This document shows positions 23,171 to 34,291 of a stretch of 64,000 bases of DNA, in pieces. The stretch's first letter is position 1; the number at the start of each line of letters is the position of its first letter. The DNA comes from Buddleja alternifolia (lineage: Eukaryota; Streptophyta; Magnoliopsida; Lamiales; Scrophulariaceae): assembly GCA_019426215.1 (NCBI GenBank), contig CM033396.1, positions 34,462,503-34,526,502 on the forward strand, written 5' to 3'. Below the pieces are notes generated by a model. It was not told the origin of the DNA, did not search any database, and saw nothing but the letters and a program-made list of their open reading frames with translations. The position numbers were made by a program, and so were the translations under genes.

Positions 23171-23597
23171 CAATTGAGATGTACTTTACATCTTTATATA
23201 TAATTCATTCCCACTAAGTTCAGAGTTGAATCTAAGGCTATGATGCACGAATCCTCCTAAAAATGACATAATGTAGTGTCGGACACTTGGAGGACACGGA
23301 TACGTCTCGGACACGGCACTGATATGTGTCCGTAAATAAAATTAAAAAGAAAAGAAAGGGACGTGGGCCGGACACAGTTCGAACATGGCTAGGGAAGTGT
23401 CTGACACGTTTTAGGATACGGCGGGGGGTTATCCTTATATTTTCAAAATTTGGGAGCCTAAATTACTAACATGAATAAATTATTTAAAACCAAAAATTAA
23501 ATGACACCTCTTTTCTACAAAACAACATTACATACAACCACATATTTCCCCTCTTTTCTTTCTTACTTCTTCTAACTCTAGAATCAAAATAAAAAAT

Positions 23598-24155
23598 GAA
23601 GAAAAATTCATAAGTTGAATTAATCTCTCCCATTTCTCTCTAAATCCTAATTTTTTATTTCTTCTATTTTTCTTTGCCGGCGATGGCTTGGTGAAACCGT
23701 CGTCCACTTCACCACTGTTATCACCACCATTGTCGGCGGATTGGGTCGGAGCACCCTTCTTCAAGTTGTATATCGCATCTTCAAATCTGACAAGACCGAT
23801 ATGGATCTAACGAGATAGAGACAGATCTGACGAGATGAAGACGGGTGATACATAAATTTTTATATAGCGTTTTAGGTTTTTGTTTAGTATTTTATTTTCT
23901 CTTTCGTATGAGAGTTTGCTTTCTCTCTGACTCTCTGTAATGAGAGTTCATCTCTCCTTAAATAGGAATTGTACAAGATTTTTCTTGTGTTCGTTTGTGA
24001 GTTCTTAAGATTTGTTATCTTCAAGAAACTTGATAGTTGGTGTTTTAGATGTTCATACTACATCGTTTGAGTCTATATGAATTGTATTATTCCAGGCGTT
24101 GTAAACTTTCGATTGAATGATATATAAAACCGATTTTTCTTCAATAAAAAAAAAA
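23598..24155 (+). mobile_element. Poly-A retro-insertion (5'-truncated LINE or processed copy)
   Basis: The 557 bp segment ends in a run of 10 A and is flanked by an identical 18 bp direct repeat, AGAATCAAAATAAAAAAT (23580-23597 and 24155-24172). A long target duplication plus a terminal A-run is the signature of target-primed reverse transcription as used by LINEs and the copies they mobilise. No reverse transcriptase remains, so whether it is a LINE tail or a processed transcript is open. A proline/serine-type open frame on the minus strand (23528-23764) is not convincing. Confidence 0.62.
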
Positions 24156-24636
24156 GAATCAAAATAAAAAATACAATCCAATCTTTTCTTTCACCATTTT
24201 AATTTCCTTTTAATTCGAGATAATAGCTCTATCTTCAAAGTAATATTCCTTTCTTCTTCCATTCAATTCTAATTGGGTTTGGACTTGCATAAGTTTTAAT
24301 TTTTTTATTAAGGAAAATGCTATATACCACCTATTTTATGTCACTTATTTTCCACTTCCTACGTGGCAATGCCTATGTTGATATGTTTTTTATAAAATCT
24401 ATATTCTTATACTAATTTCTGAAAATTTATTATCTTCCTCCGTATTAACCGTTAATCTTTATTTGATTTTGATTTCTATTATTGGTAAATTTTAGTATTC
24501 CATGGCTGAATTTCCAAGCCCTCATCTCAAACTCTGAATGGTTCTTCAATTAGTTTTCATTTTTATGGCGATTCTCCGCCATTGATGGATGAGCTGCAAT
24601 ATTTTTCCACTCAGCATTCATATATACTTCTGGTCG

Positions 24637-25291
24637 CCATCACCAGCCCCCCCTCAATTTTTTTTTTATATTATTGCCTATAAAATTTTTAAAATTTTTA
24701 TTTTCGCCCCTCCCCCTCAATTTTGTTTTTATTACTACTACCCATAAAATTTTTAAAATATCTATTTTCGCACCCCCTCAAGTCACACGGTTCTACACTT
24801 CCATTCAAGATAGAAATTAAAATTTAGGGCTTTTTTCCTTCAATTGCATTCTCAAGAATCAAAATTTTGGGTGGTGAAAATTTATAGATTTCTCATTTCA
24901 AAGACTAAGAAAATATTGTGTTATTTGAATACAAATCTTTAAAATTTAATTCTAATACTTTACTACATATTTCATCGGTTACTCTAAAATTTAGTTTAAG
25001 AATATTTTTGGTTTAATAATTCTAACAAATAGATTATGAGCATCTATAAAACAATTGAAATGGTTTAAAGAAGAGAGAAATTGATGATATAGTATAGATC
25101 AAAGATAAATATTTCATACTTGAACCTAATTTCTTATTATTAAATTTTCCTCCATAAATATAGTGTATCGTACCGCGGGGGCAAGCCCCCTGCACCCCCC
25201 TTGAATCCTTCATCTATATGCAAAAAAAATAATGTATAACTATATCACAAAATCTCGCCCCCCCTCGTCGAAAATCCTGGCTCCGTCCCTG
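24637..25291. mobile_element. Internal-deletion derivative of the hAT family at 42420-52068
   Basis: The right end reads ...CTCCGTCCCTG, the inverse of the CAGGGATGGAG start of the larger hAT element. Flanking 8-mers TCTGGTCG (24629-24636) and TATGGTCG (25292-25299) differ by one base. About 250 bp of its body (24780-25040) matches, in inverse orientation, the segment 51530-51800 plus 43830-43883 of the larger element. It therefore represents the same family, here without the coding region. The left terminus is eroded. Confidence 0.62.
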
Positions 25292-26055
25292 TATGGTCGA
25301 TTCTTTGTATAACAATTTTGTGGAAAGAAATGGGATTAAACTTCTTGTGGTGTTGCACTAGAGATGGTATTTATTTTCCTAGCTAGTTTTTTGCATTAGA
25401 GAACAATCTTGCGTCGGTTGCTTCCCAAACTGACGTCATGCTGGGTGGGTAACCCAATTCATCAGTTAATTAAAATATTCAGAATTGAATGCACGAAGAA
25501 ACCAGACATTATTGACAATTGATAACAATTATAATTCAGTAAGTACGTAAATTAAACAACTAGAACAATAAAGGGAAAAAAGATAGATTCAACTTTGGAT
25601 TTCTTGAATAACCAGAGAAAAAAAAAGAAGTCGCGAGTTTTAGATTAACAAGAAAACAAATTTGATGGTTGTGGAGGCGTGAAAACAGGATAGAGAAGAG
25701 GAGTTTTTTGGAAATAAAATCTGGGAAATAAGAGGAAAACAGAAAGATAAAAGAATACAATAAGTGTGCAGGCTGAGTTGGATATTGATTAGGATAACCA
25801 CATAGGAAGTGAAAAATAATTGACTCAAGATTGGGTGGTATATAGTATCACCCTTTTATTAATTTTTACTTTATTTTATTTTTGAACATCATTAATTATA
25901 TATATATATATAATTATATATATTGTATTATATATAGCCGTATTTCTGACGTGTTGTATTCTAAATTTTTGAAAAATTCATGTTGTCGTGTCCGTATCAT
26001 GTCGAATCAGTATCCCCATGTTTGTATCCGTGCAACCTAGATCTCAGGTGATTAA

Positions 26056-26283
26056 CGATCAAGATATTATGAGATTCAACCCACCAATAGGGACCCTTTT
26101 CTTATGATGATGAATAAAGTACTTTTGTTTTATCATGCTAATTGTGTTTGAAGATTTAAAAAGTGATATCGATCAAGATATTATGAGATTCAACCCACCA
26201 ATAGGGACCCTTTTCTTATGATGATGAATAAAGTACTTTTGTTTTATCATGCTAATTGTGTTTGAAGATTTAAAAAGTGATAT
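26056..26283. repeat. Perfect tandem duplication, 114 bp unit
   Basis: Two adjacent copies (26056-26169 and 26170-26283), each starting CGATCAAGATATTATGAG and ending AAAAAGTGATAT, appear identical at every base by eye. No coding content. Identity suggests a recent event or an assembly duplication. Confidence 0.92.
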
Positions 26284-26910
26284 CTTCTATGTATCATAAT
26301 ATATTATCATTATAAAGATAGAATATTATATTACAATTAAAAGCCTTACCGTCAAATTAATTAATCATAAATTTTATGGGACAGTATAATTATGGCATAT
26401 TAAATTAATTTTGGACCAATAACATATGGATGGTCATTTCAAGCTCTGTTCGTTTCGCTAGCGACAATAATGTCATTTCAAGACACAATAAAAAACTACT
26501 AAATATTCTTGATTATAATAATTTTAAATTGTAATCATCATTGCATTCTCTTTATTAAAGATGTTGAAGTGGCAATATTAGTAAAGAATTAATTGGCATA
26601 TAAAAGATTAGTCAAAAATTTCTTTTGCCACAGGGAAGACGATATCTCAAAAGTAGATCTCATTTGATAAAAATATGAGCTTGATTACGTGTCTTATTTA
26701 TATTTGCATTTATTTTGAGTTATTTCATGCAGCTTATTCACTGTTTAAGAGTAGAAACAAAATTTGTTAAGATTTGCCCATATCTACTTGGTTTGTCTGA
26801 TGCAACGAATTAAATAACAAGTGTAAATGACAAGTGTCATTTATAATTATTTGATATAACTTGGCTTGACAAGTGTAAATTACTTGGTTTGTCTAATTAT
26901 TTGCTTACCA

Positions 26911-27420
26911 TATTCCTTCATCCGGGTATCGAAATGCGTCCATTCTTGTGCGGTTATAAAATTTCTATGAAAATCTACAATTAATATGTTCAAATCGAAA
27001 CCGAACAATGAATGAAAAATAGAGAAAAATAAGCTGAAAACAAGGAAAAAATTATTATTTTCTTAACAAAAATTGCTCTAATGCTACTTTTTTTCTTACC
27101 GTATTTCTTCACCCGAGTATTGAAATGAGTCCATTTTTGTGCGGTTACAACATTTATATGAAAATCTATACTTAATGTGTTCAAATTGAAACTCAAAAAT
27201 AAACGAAAAAGGGAGAAAAATGAGTCAAAAATATAGAGAAAGTCATTATTTTCTTTAAAAAATTGGCTTAATGTTTCCTTTTTACTTGTCGTATTCCTTC
27301 ACCCGGGCATCGAAATGAGTCCATTTTTGTGCGGTTACAAAGTTTATATGAAAGTCTACAATTTATATGTACAAGTCGAAACCCAAAATTACATGAAAAA
27401 GGGAGAAAAATAAGTCCAAA
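26911..27420. repeat. Three diverged tandem repeats of about 190 bp
   Basis: Units start at 26911, 27102 and 27292. Each begins TATTCCTTCA or a variant, then CCGGGTATCGAAATG, TTTTGTGCGGTTA and AAAAGGGAGAAAAA. The copies differ by many substitutions and the third is truncated. No coding potential is supported. Confidence 0.8.
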
Positions 27421-27432
27421 AAAAAAAAAACT

Positions 27433-27573
27433 GAAGACGACATGGTAGGGGTCGTCTTCACATTAATAAAAACAGTGAAATAGAAGACGCCATGTATGAT
27501 GGCGTCTTCTATTTCCCTTGATTTTAAAAAAAAAAATGAAAATTTTGAAGACGCCATGTATGATGGCGTCTTC
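27433..27573. repeat. Three 27-nt perfect or near-perfect hairpins
   Basis: Palindromes at 27433-27459, 27483-27509 and 27547-27573 share 11-bp arms GAAGACGCCAT and ATGGCGTCTTC around a 5-nt loop. The first has substitutions in the arms, the other two are identical. A decayed fourth arm, AGAAGACCCC, lies at about 27580. They are separated by A-rich spacers of 23 and 37 bp and follow the 190 bp tandem array. Confidence 0.85.
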
Positions 27574-27886
27574 TAATTAGAAGACCCCATTATACACGAC
27601 GTCTTGTATTAATTATATAATAGTTTTAAAGCAATATTATTTTGATAATTTTTTTTATTCTGATAAAAATCCCGCCGTTTTATATTAAAAATATAACACT
27701 TTTTAAATTATATTATTTTGAGAATTTTTCTTTTTTTTATATTATTCTAATAAAAAACTCTGGCTAATAGTTCACTTGTTATTTCATAAACATTGCTTCA
27801 GTTAATCCTAGTCTAAGCTAGGCTTTTACTAAGAATAGATATGAGTATGGATAAATTCAAATTAAAAATGAGAAATTTATTACCAT

Positions 27887-27891
<5 letters not shown>

Positions 27892-27921
<30 letters not shown>
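27892..27921. repeat. AT dinucleotide microsatellite
   Basis: About 15 AT units in spacer DNA upstream of the MITE at 28064. Confidence 0.95.
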
Positions 27922-27923
<2 letters not shown>

Positions 27924-28063
27924 AAAATATAATTCGGCACACAATTAAATTAAAAAATAAATATCAAACATGAAACTCATATTCGAGTCAAATTCGAATT
28001 ACAACAAAGTTTCTCCGCTAGAGCAAACTCCACTTACAAGAGGAAATAATGTATTAATTAATA

Positions 28064-28864
28064 GAGTATCTCCAACGTTGAGCACCATTTTGGTGCAATT
28101 AAAGTAAATTTACTCCAATGTTGCACCAAAAAGAAGATTCTCTATATTTTCTTTTTACAACTCACTTTATACTATTTTCCATATTTACAAATAACACCCA
28201 ACTTTGAGTATTCATCCTAGAAAATATAATTTGTTATTTTATAATATCGCACGAATAATATTTTTGTCATTTAATTAATTATTATATGTGATTAATATTA
28301 AGGTTAAATCCATTTTGATATTTCATAAAATTAAATTAAAAAATTAATTGAATTATATTTGTGAAGTAGTAATAGTCTAAATGATTAAAAAACAATTAAA
28401 ATTTGATATAAAAAAAATACAAAACAAATATTACACTGATTACTCCATATTATTAACTAATCTTGTAAAATATTATTAATGTATGTTGAAATGAATATTT
28501 CAATGTTATAAATTCATATGGTATATGCATTGTACTAGTTTTAATATATATCTTTTATTTATAGGTAAAGTAAAATCATATATAATTGAGTTCAAAAATA
28601 ATAACATAGGACCTAGTTGTATATTTTTCAAAGTTTAGGGACCTAATTACATAAGATCTAATTGCAATTAGTTATAAATGTATGGACTAAATTTTAAAAA
28701 ACAAAAGTATCAACCCACGCCATTTTGGCGTGGATGACAATGTTGCGCCATATTTTTATGGCGCAATACTGTCAAACACGCCAAAATGGCGTGTGAATTG
28801 GCGTTCCATTTGGAGCACTAATTTGCACCAAAATGATGCTTTTGGTGCTCCATTGGAGATGCCC
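28064..28864. mobile_element. MITE-like element with GGGCATCTCCAA-type TIRs
   Basis: The left end GAGTATCTCCAACG and the inverse of the right end GGGCATCTCCAATGG match, and the homology continues into GAGCACCA/TTTTGGTGC. Flanks are ATA and TTA, so a 3 bp duplication is only partly preserved. Near the right end are several short palindromes such as ACGCCATTTTGGCGT and TTGCGCCAT...ATGGCGCAA. No transposase is encoded. PIF/Harbinger origin is plausible but unproven. Confidence 0.6.
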
Positions 28865-30304
28865 TTATAATCGTTGTAAGCCAAAATAATATTAATAACA
28901 TGATGATGCCAATTTGAAGATAATTGCTTGTGAATTGAGTGCAAGAACTTTAGTTTGCTATGATAAAAATTCAACAAACTCAATAATAACTAAAATTTTG
29001 TCTGATTATCACCTTATAGGTATTGTCAAATGAGTTACGCATGTAGAGTTTAAGAACAACATCAACTGTTAAATATCATTCTGTAAAAATACTTTTGTCA
29101 CCACAGCAAAAGTTACTGGTGCTAATTTTATGATAATATATATTTTATAGTCATTATGCATGTATAACTAATTTTAAAAATAACAAGTCAAGATTGGGAT
29201 AAAATTAAGGTAGTATCATTTAGTACATATCATAGTTTAAGTATCATTTAACATCTTGTTTTTTTTTTTGATCAAAATTTAACATCTTGTTAATAATGGT
29301 ACTTTTATTTTTGTTAATCTGAAGGGAGTAGTTAATATTTTCCTGGCCCAAACCACCACATCGTCTGACAAATTAGCCTGTATAATTAAGAGCCCAACAT
29401 ATAGAAGTCCTCAATGCTATTTCCACTCTCTATAATTGGTTAATTCATAAGCAGATATGAATTAAAATGAACCTATCATTGGCAATCAACTGAAGGTAAA
29501 TATTTGAATCAGTTCTTCACTCAATTAGGCATTATCAAAGTGAGTTTATCGACTCTTAGATAACATATGATATTGTCAATATTTCACTTTATGACATTAT
29601 TATATACATCAACAATCCTTAAATCAACTCAAGTAGTACATGTTCTCGCATGTAATAGTAAACTCTGACATTGCTGGTTGCTTGCATGCAGAAATATCAC
29701 AAGTACTATGAAAGATTAGAAAATAAATACTTTTTAGATAGGATAATTATATCAAATATTCTATTTAATTAAGATTTACTTTATGTTTATACATAGGCGG
29801 CGTTCTCATTATGTAACCTTGAATTTGAATGAATATGATAGTATTTTTCTAATTATTATGAATTCTTTTTATATATTGTTTGATTACTCGTCCTACATCA
29901 TGTCCGTTCTCTAAAACTTCCGGAAAGGGAGAGAAACCTAAGAGTAATTTAAGACAACCAAAGGAATAAAAGAAGAAACATAAACATAAGTATCGATTTT
30001 TTTTATTTTGGCAAGTAACATATATATGGGAAGTTGGTTCAAAGGCAGGCAGCATCACATTCAAATTGGGTATTGATTAAACTTCCTGTTTCCCAAGACG
30101 GGCGGGGGCTTGTACCAATTAAAGGACCATCTATTAGGAAAGTGAGTCTATTATCCAGTCTTAATTCTTAAATAGTAGTGTTATGATAAATCAAAAGACT
30201 TTCAAGGTTTAACATTTAAACTAGCTCTGAGTTAGGACTTTGGTTTTGGGGCCATTTATTTAAAGCAGATCATTCGATGGACCTTAATCGGCCAACTTCG
30301 GATA
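28865..30304. other. Unrecognised AT-rich spacer
   Basis: No coding region, RNA gene or element boundary could be supported here. A small repeat of AACATCTTGTT flanks a T-run at about 29250-29290. Confidence 0.45.
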
Positions 30305-30312
30305 GGTAGGGG

Positions 30313-30636
30313 CAATGTTTTGAAACCCGAATCGTTCATCGAACCGGAAAATTGATCGGGTCAAGGGTCACCGGTTCAACCAGTGGGTCAACCGCGGTCG
30401 AACCGGTGATGTCATAAATATGTAATAAATAATAATTAATACACTATTAAATATTATAAAATATAAAAATATGAATAAAAAAGTATTTCCTATTCTTTTT
30501 AAGCATTTTGGGTTTGTCCATCAAAATCACAAATAGAGTCCAGCTACGTTCATGAACCAAGCCCATGTTCAAGCCCATCCAACTTGCAATTTTTAGGGTC
30601 ATCATGTGTTTGACCAATATTTCAGGGGCTGGTTTG

Positions 30637-30689
<53 letters not shown>

Positions 30690-31275
30690 TTTCCAGCAAG
30701 ACCCAAATTCAATATACTGCTCAGATTCAACTTTCTCCCTCTACAAAATACAAATCAACATTTTTTCTCTAAAAAACGGTGCTGCTAATTCTTCTCTCTT
30801 TGAGAATTCTTGTTTGATAATCTCTTCAGAAGTTTTTGCTTCATGTTTAATCCTTGGTATCCTAACAGTGGTTAGGAAGATAGTTTCTCTCTTTATTCTT
30901 TAATCTTGTTTTTTAAATTTTATTTGTAAGATATTTGTAAGATTTTATAATCTTTTTTAATAAAATGTTTAATTTCATTTTTTATCAGTTTTATTTAGAA
31001 GATGGATCTTGAACTCAACTATTATGGTGGATATGAAATTTGAAGATGGGAGGGTTTAGGGAAGAAAAGAGAAGTGGAGAACAGCTGAAAATTAGGATTT
31101 GGAAGAGAGCTTCATGACCTGGCCAGTTTAGATGACCTACCACTGGGTCGAACGGTTCAGCGGTTGAACCGCTTGGTCAAGCGGTTTTAACTGGTTTCAG
31201 CCCCAAGCGGTTTTAGGACCGGTTCCCGGTTCTACAAGTCCGACCGGCCGGTCCGGGTTGGGTTTCAAAACACTG
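30313..31275. mobile_element. Non-autonomous hAT element with perfect 8 bp target duplication
   Basis: A 963 bp element starting CAATGTTTTGAAACCC and ending with the inverse, GGGTTTCAAAACACTG. It is flanked on both sides by GGTAGGGG (30305-30312 and 31276-31283). The subterminal regions are rich in ACCGGTT/AACCGG repeats, possible transposase-binding motifs. Deleting the element and one duplication gives continuous flanking sequence. The middle carries a TA/CA microsatellite (30640-30690). No transposase gene. Confidence 0.85.
30640..30690. repeat. Compound AT/AC microsatellite
   Basis: A run of AT units followed by AC units in the middle of the hAT element at 30313-31275. It creates misleading open frames that read repeated Tyr-Ile. 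Confidence 0.95.
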
Positions 31276-31372
31276 GGTAGGGGCAATCCCCCTGCCCCTT
31301 CTTTCCGACCTTTTTATCCAAAGCACATGTTTTAACTTTTTTTGAATTATTCAAAAATAGCGTGAATAAATC

Positions 31373-31570
31373 AAGACTTGTTAGTCTAGTGCTATCAACT
31401 TTCACTTTTATTTGGAGATCTTGAGTTCAATCTTAGACGGTCATAAGTTGTGACTTTTCTCTCCTTATTTGGAGTCATAGAGGTTTTGTGTGACCCATGA
31501 TTAAAAATTATTGGTGCAGGTTTGTCGGGTCAGGATATCCCCCTTCGTCTAGAAACTTAAAAAAAAAAAC
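31373..31570 (+). mobile_element. SINE-like tRNA-derived element
   Basis: The sequence TTAGTCTAGTGCTA at 31381 resembles an RNA polymerase III A box. GAGTTCAATCT at 31422, about 40 bp later, resembles a B box (GGTTCGANNC) with substitutions. The segment ends in a run of about 12 A at 31559-31569. Imperfect flanks CGTGAATAAA and CATGAATAGA may be a decayed target duplication. Confidence 0.45.
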
Positions 31571-31794
31571 ATGAATAGAAAAGAGAAGTTGAATTATCAA
31601 TAATTTTAACTTTTTATATTATTAAAGCACATGTTTTTAATTAAAAAGACAATCATAAAAAGGGAGAGGTTGAATTATCAACAATTTTGATTTTCCATAT
31701 TGAACTTTTCTCCTACACATATTAGAAAATGAATTAATTAATAAGATTCATTTTTTTAAAAAGAAAAAATACAAAGGCATCAATAAATTTAAAG

Positions 31795-32323
31795 CTATGT
31801 TGCACAGACACGGACACTGCACGACACGGACACGGGACACGTCAATTCTTAAAAAATTAGGACACGGACACGGCTCGGACACGTCTGCCCATATATATAT
31901 TTTTATATATATATGCATAATATGTTATAAACTTATGAGTAATTGAACACCTATTAGACAATAATCAACAATTCAACAACTTATTAATAACAACCTACAT
32001 ATATATATTCACTATTTGTATATGAACAACCTATTTTTACACAAAATAACAACTTATTAATGACAATGCTTCTGTAAACTATAAAACTTCATCTATATAT
32101 AATTACATATATATATATATATGTATAAATACATTTATATTAAAAATATAAAAAAAAATGCAAAAAATCAGCTCGAAGTGTCCTGGCCGTGTCCGTGTTT
32201 TATTTAATTATTTTTTATTCTGGACACACCATTGCCGTGTCCGACACGTCCGGTGCCGTGTCCGTGTCCGACGTGTGTCGGACACTGCACGGGGTGATTT
32301 TTACGTGTGTCCGTGCATCATAG
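31795..32323. mobile_element. Non-autonomous hAT element (CTATG...CATAG family)
   Basis: A 529 bp element with ends CTATGTTGCACAGACAC and the inverse of CTATGATGCACGGACAC. It is flanked by the perfect 8 bp duplication ATTTAAAG (31787-31794 and 32324-32331). Subterminal CGGACACGG units recur many times on both arms. It shares its TIR family with 23238-26040. It is non-coding. Confidence 0.85.
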
Positions 32324-32656
32324 ATTTAAAGACAAAAATATTTATCATGATTTAATCATTTAGAGTTTATTAAATTAGAGTTAATACTTGATTCTATATT
32401 CAATGGGAAAAGAACATGAAGCTTTTTGCTCTCAATTTGACATTTGATCTAAAGGAAGACTTCATGTTACTTAATATTGATCATATTTGTGAATGAACAA
32501 ATAACTTTTACCAACTGATTTTACGGTGAAACAAATATTGCATTTGAAGATACAAGCACGACATTCTAAGCTGGATGTACCCCATCATTTGAAGTATTAT
32601 CTGAAATTTTAGATTATGTCAACAATTAAAGATAACAAGAATTGATGTGGTGTATC

Positions 32657-34286
32657 TGTTGGGAATTCTGGTATCATACACAACGGAATTTAAAGCATAT
32701 CAAGATCAATTTGTGAATTTTTGCTGATTTTACATAAAAAGATGAATACTACGAACGCGATAAATCGCTTACCTCTTGTAGCGTATTCAAATAATCCTCA
32801 CACTTCACGAACAGTCCAAGTGTCCCGCCTCTAGATTATCACGTAAGGAATTGACTTTTGAAAATCTTTTTCTCCATCCCCGTAGGCGGATAGGCAGAGA
32901 TGAGAGGAACTATTCTGTCTTGTATTTTTGGTGGAGGATTTCACGTAATGTTATTTGTGTTGTTTTCTAGTTTGTGCTGGAGGATTAAATAAAATCTTCC
33001 AACTTAAGCCCATGAACCACATGCCCTAAAAGGGCCTGTTGGACACCCCATGTGGGTTAACTTAATTTAATCATATCATATTTAATTCAATTAATTAAAT
33101 ATAGATTAAATTAATATTCTAATTGAAATATTTAATTAAGCCAGTTAATTAACTATTCAAATTAATTAATTTAATTTACCATTGTTTAATCCAATGAAAT
33201 AACCAATTAAATTAATTCATCCAATTAATTAATTTGTCCTACCAAGGGGCAAATTACCAAAATACCCTCCAAATACAAAACTACGATTTACCATCTATTC
33301 CTTTATAGCGCGACTCTCTAAATTCGTCTGGATTGGCAATGGGAGGATACCAAAGGATGTGGGTGACACTTAGCTAGTACTGTGGCCCCACAACGTAGCC
33401 CAACCGAGTACAAAATGACTATGTTATTACAAACCTCTATATTATGAATACTGTATGAGTATAAGCCCTTCACTGACGTATCCCGATCGAGTGAGAGTCA
33501 TGGAATATGTCAAAACTCACTAGACTCAATACAATGCTAAGAGTCATAGTAATATGAGATTACCGAACTACCCTCCGTGTCAAACACGAGTTAGTTTATC
33601 AACTCTGGCCAAAGATTTTCAATCTCATTTGCCTATGATTGCATATGATACTTTGTGTTTACTTTCGAGACAGTGAATTTCTTCTTGACAATCACTTCAC
33701 AACTGCTACTTACCCATTGAAACGCACTTTGAGGTCGAACCCACCAACGGGTGAATTGGGCCTAACTACTCTAATAGCTGAACCAACGTCACAAGCACAC
33801 TATGACCGTGACTCCTCAGGTCTAAGGCTCACACATACTATCACAATCAGTAATCCAATCATTGACCGTTACTGAGTAAAAACCCATGTGATCGGATTAC
33901 TACGAGTCGTGTTCGAAAACACTAATCCCATCAATGTATCTATGACACAAACTCCCACTATTCCAGGATGTTCAAGTGGCACTCCTTATCAGAGCATGTG
34001 TCATATAAGTCCACATGAATCTCAGTGGCCAATTGAGATTCTTCGACTTGCGAACCATTTAAGTGATCAAGTACCAAACCTTGCTAGTGTCTACCCTCTT
34101 AACTACTATAACGAGTGGAAGGTCTGTCTTGATACACATGGACTTATTGTTCATTTAAGACTTGTGGATGTCATTAAGACATATACAAACAACATACTAT
34201 TGCCTTTTTTTAATTATAGGTTGTACAATATAAATCATTGCCCTATTCTCTAACTCCTTATTGGCATCAGGGGTACAAACCCAACA
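32657..34286. mobile_element. Solo LTR, about 1.63 kb
   Basis: It starts TGTTGGGAATTCTGG and ends GGTACAAACCCAACA, giving the inverted termini TGTTGG/CCAACA. It is flanked by GTATC (32652-32656) and ATATC (34287-34291), a 5 bp duplication with one mismatch. No PBS or polypurine tract adjoins, so it is a solo LTR left by recombination between two LTRs. Two open frames inside (about 78 and 121 codons) are chance frames. The length suits long-LTR copia families such as Angela or SIRE, but the family was not determined. Confidence 0.72.
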
Positions 34287-34291
34287 ATATC

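Larger units (their letters stand above)
23238..26040. mobile_element. hAT-type element (TIR family CTATGATGCACGGA) with two nested insertions
   Basis: The left end reads CTATGATGCACGAATCC and the right end is the inverse, ...CCGTGCAACCTAG. It is flanked by an 8 bp duplication with one mismatch (ATCTAAGG at 23230-23237, ATCTCAGG at 26041-26048), the size expected for hAT. Subterminal copies of CGGACAC/GTGTCCG occur near both ends. The same TIR type is seen in the smaller element at 31795-32323. No transposase was recognised. Two later insertions (23598-24155 and 24637-25291) account for nearly half of its 2.8 kb. Confidence 0.72.

Noticed and set aside
27433..27573. CRISPR-like array of equal palindromic repeats
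   Set aside because: Only three units, spacers of 23 and 37 bp made of A-rich filler, plant nuclear context and no cas-like genes.
30565..30903. 112-codon frame with Ile-Tyr and Thr-His repeats
   Set aside because: It is created by an AT/AC microsatellite inside a hAT element.
33639..34253. Two adjacent open frames of 78 and 121 codons that could look like a small gene
   Set aside because: They lie wholly inside the solo LTR at 32657-34286, show no domain, and have no plausible promoter or splice context of their own.
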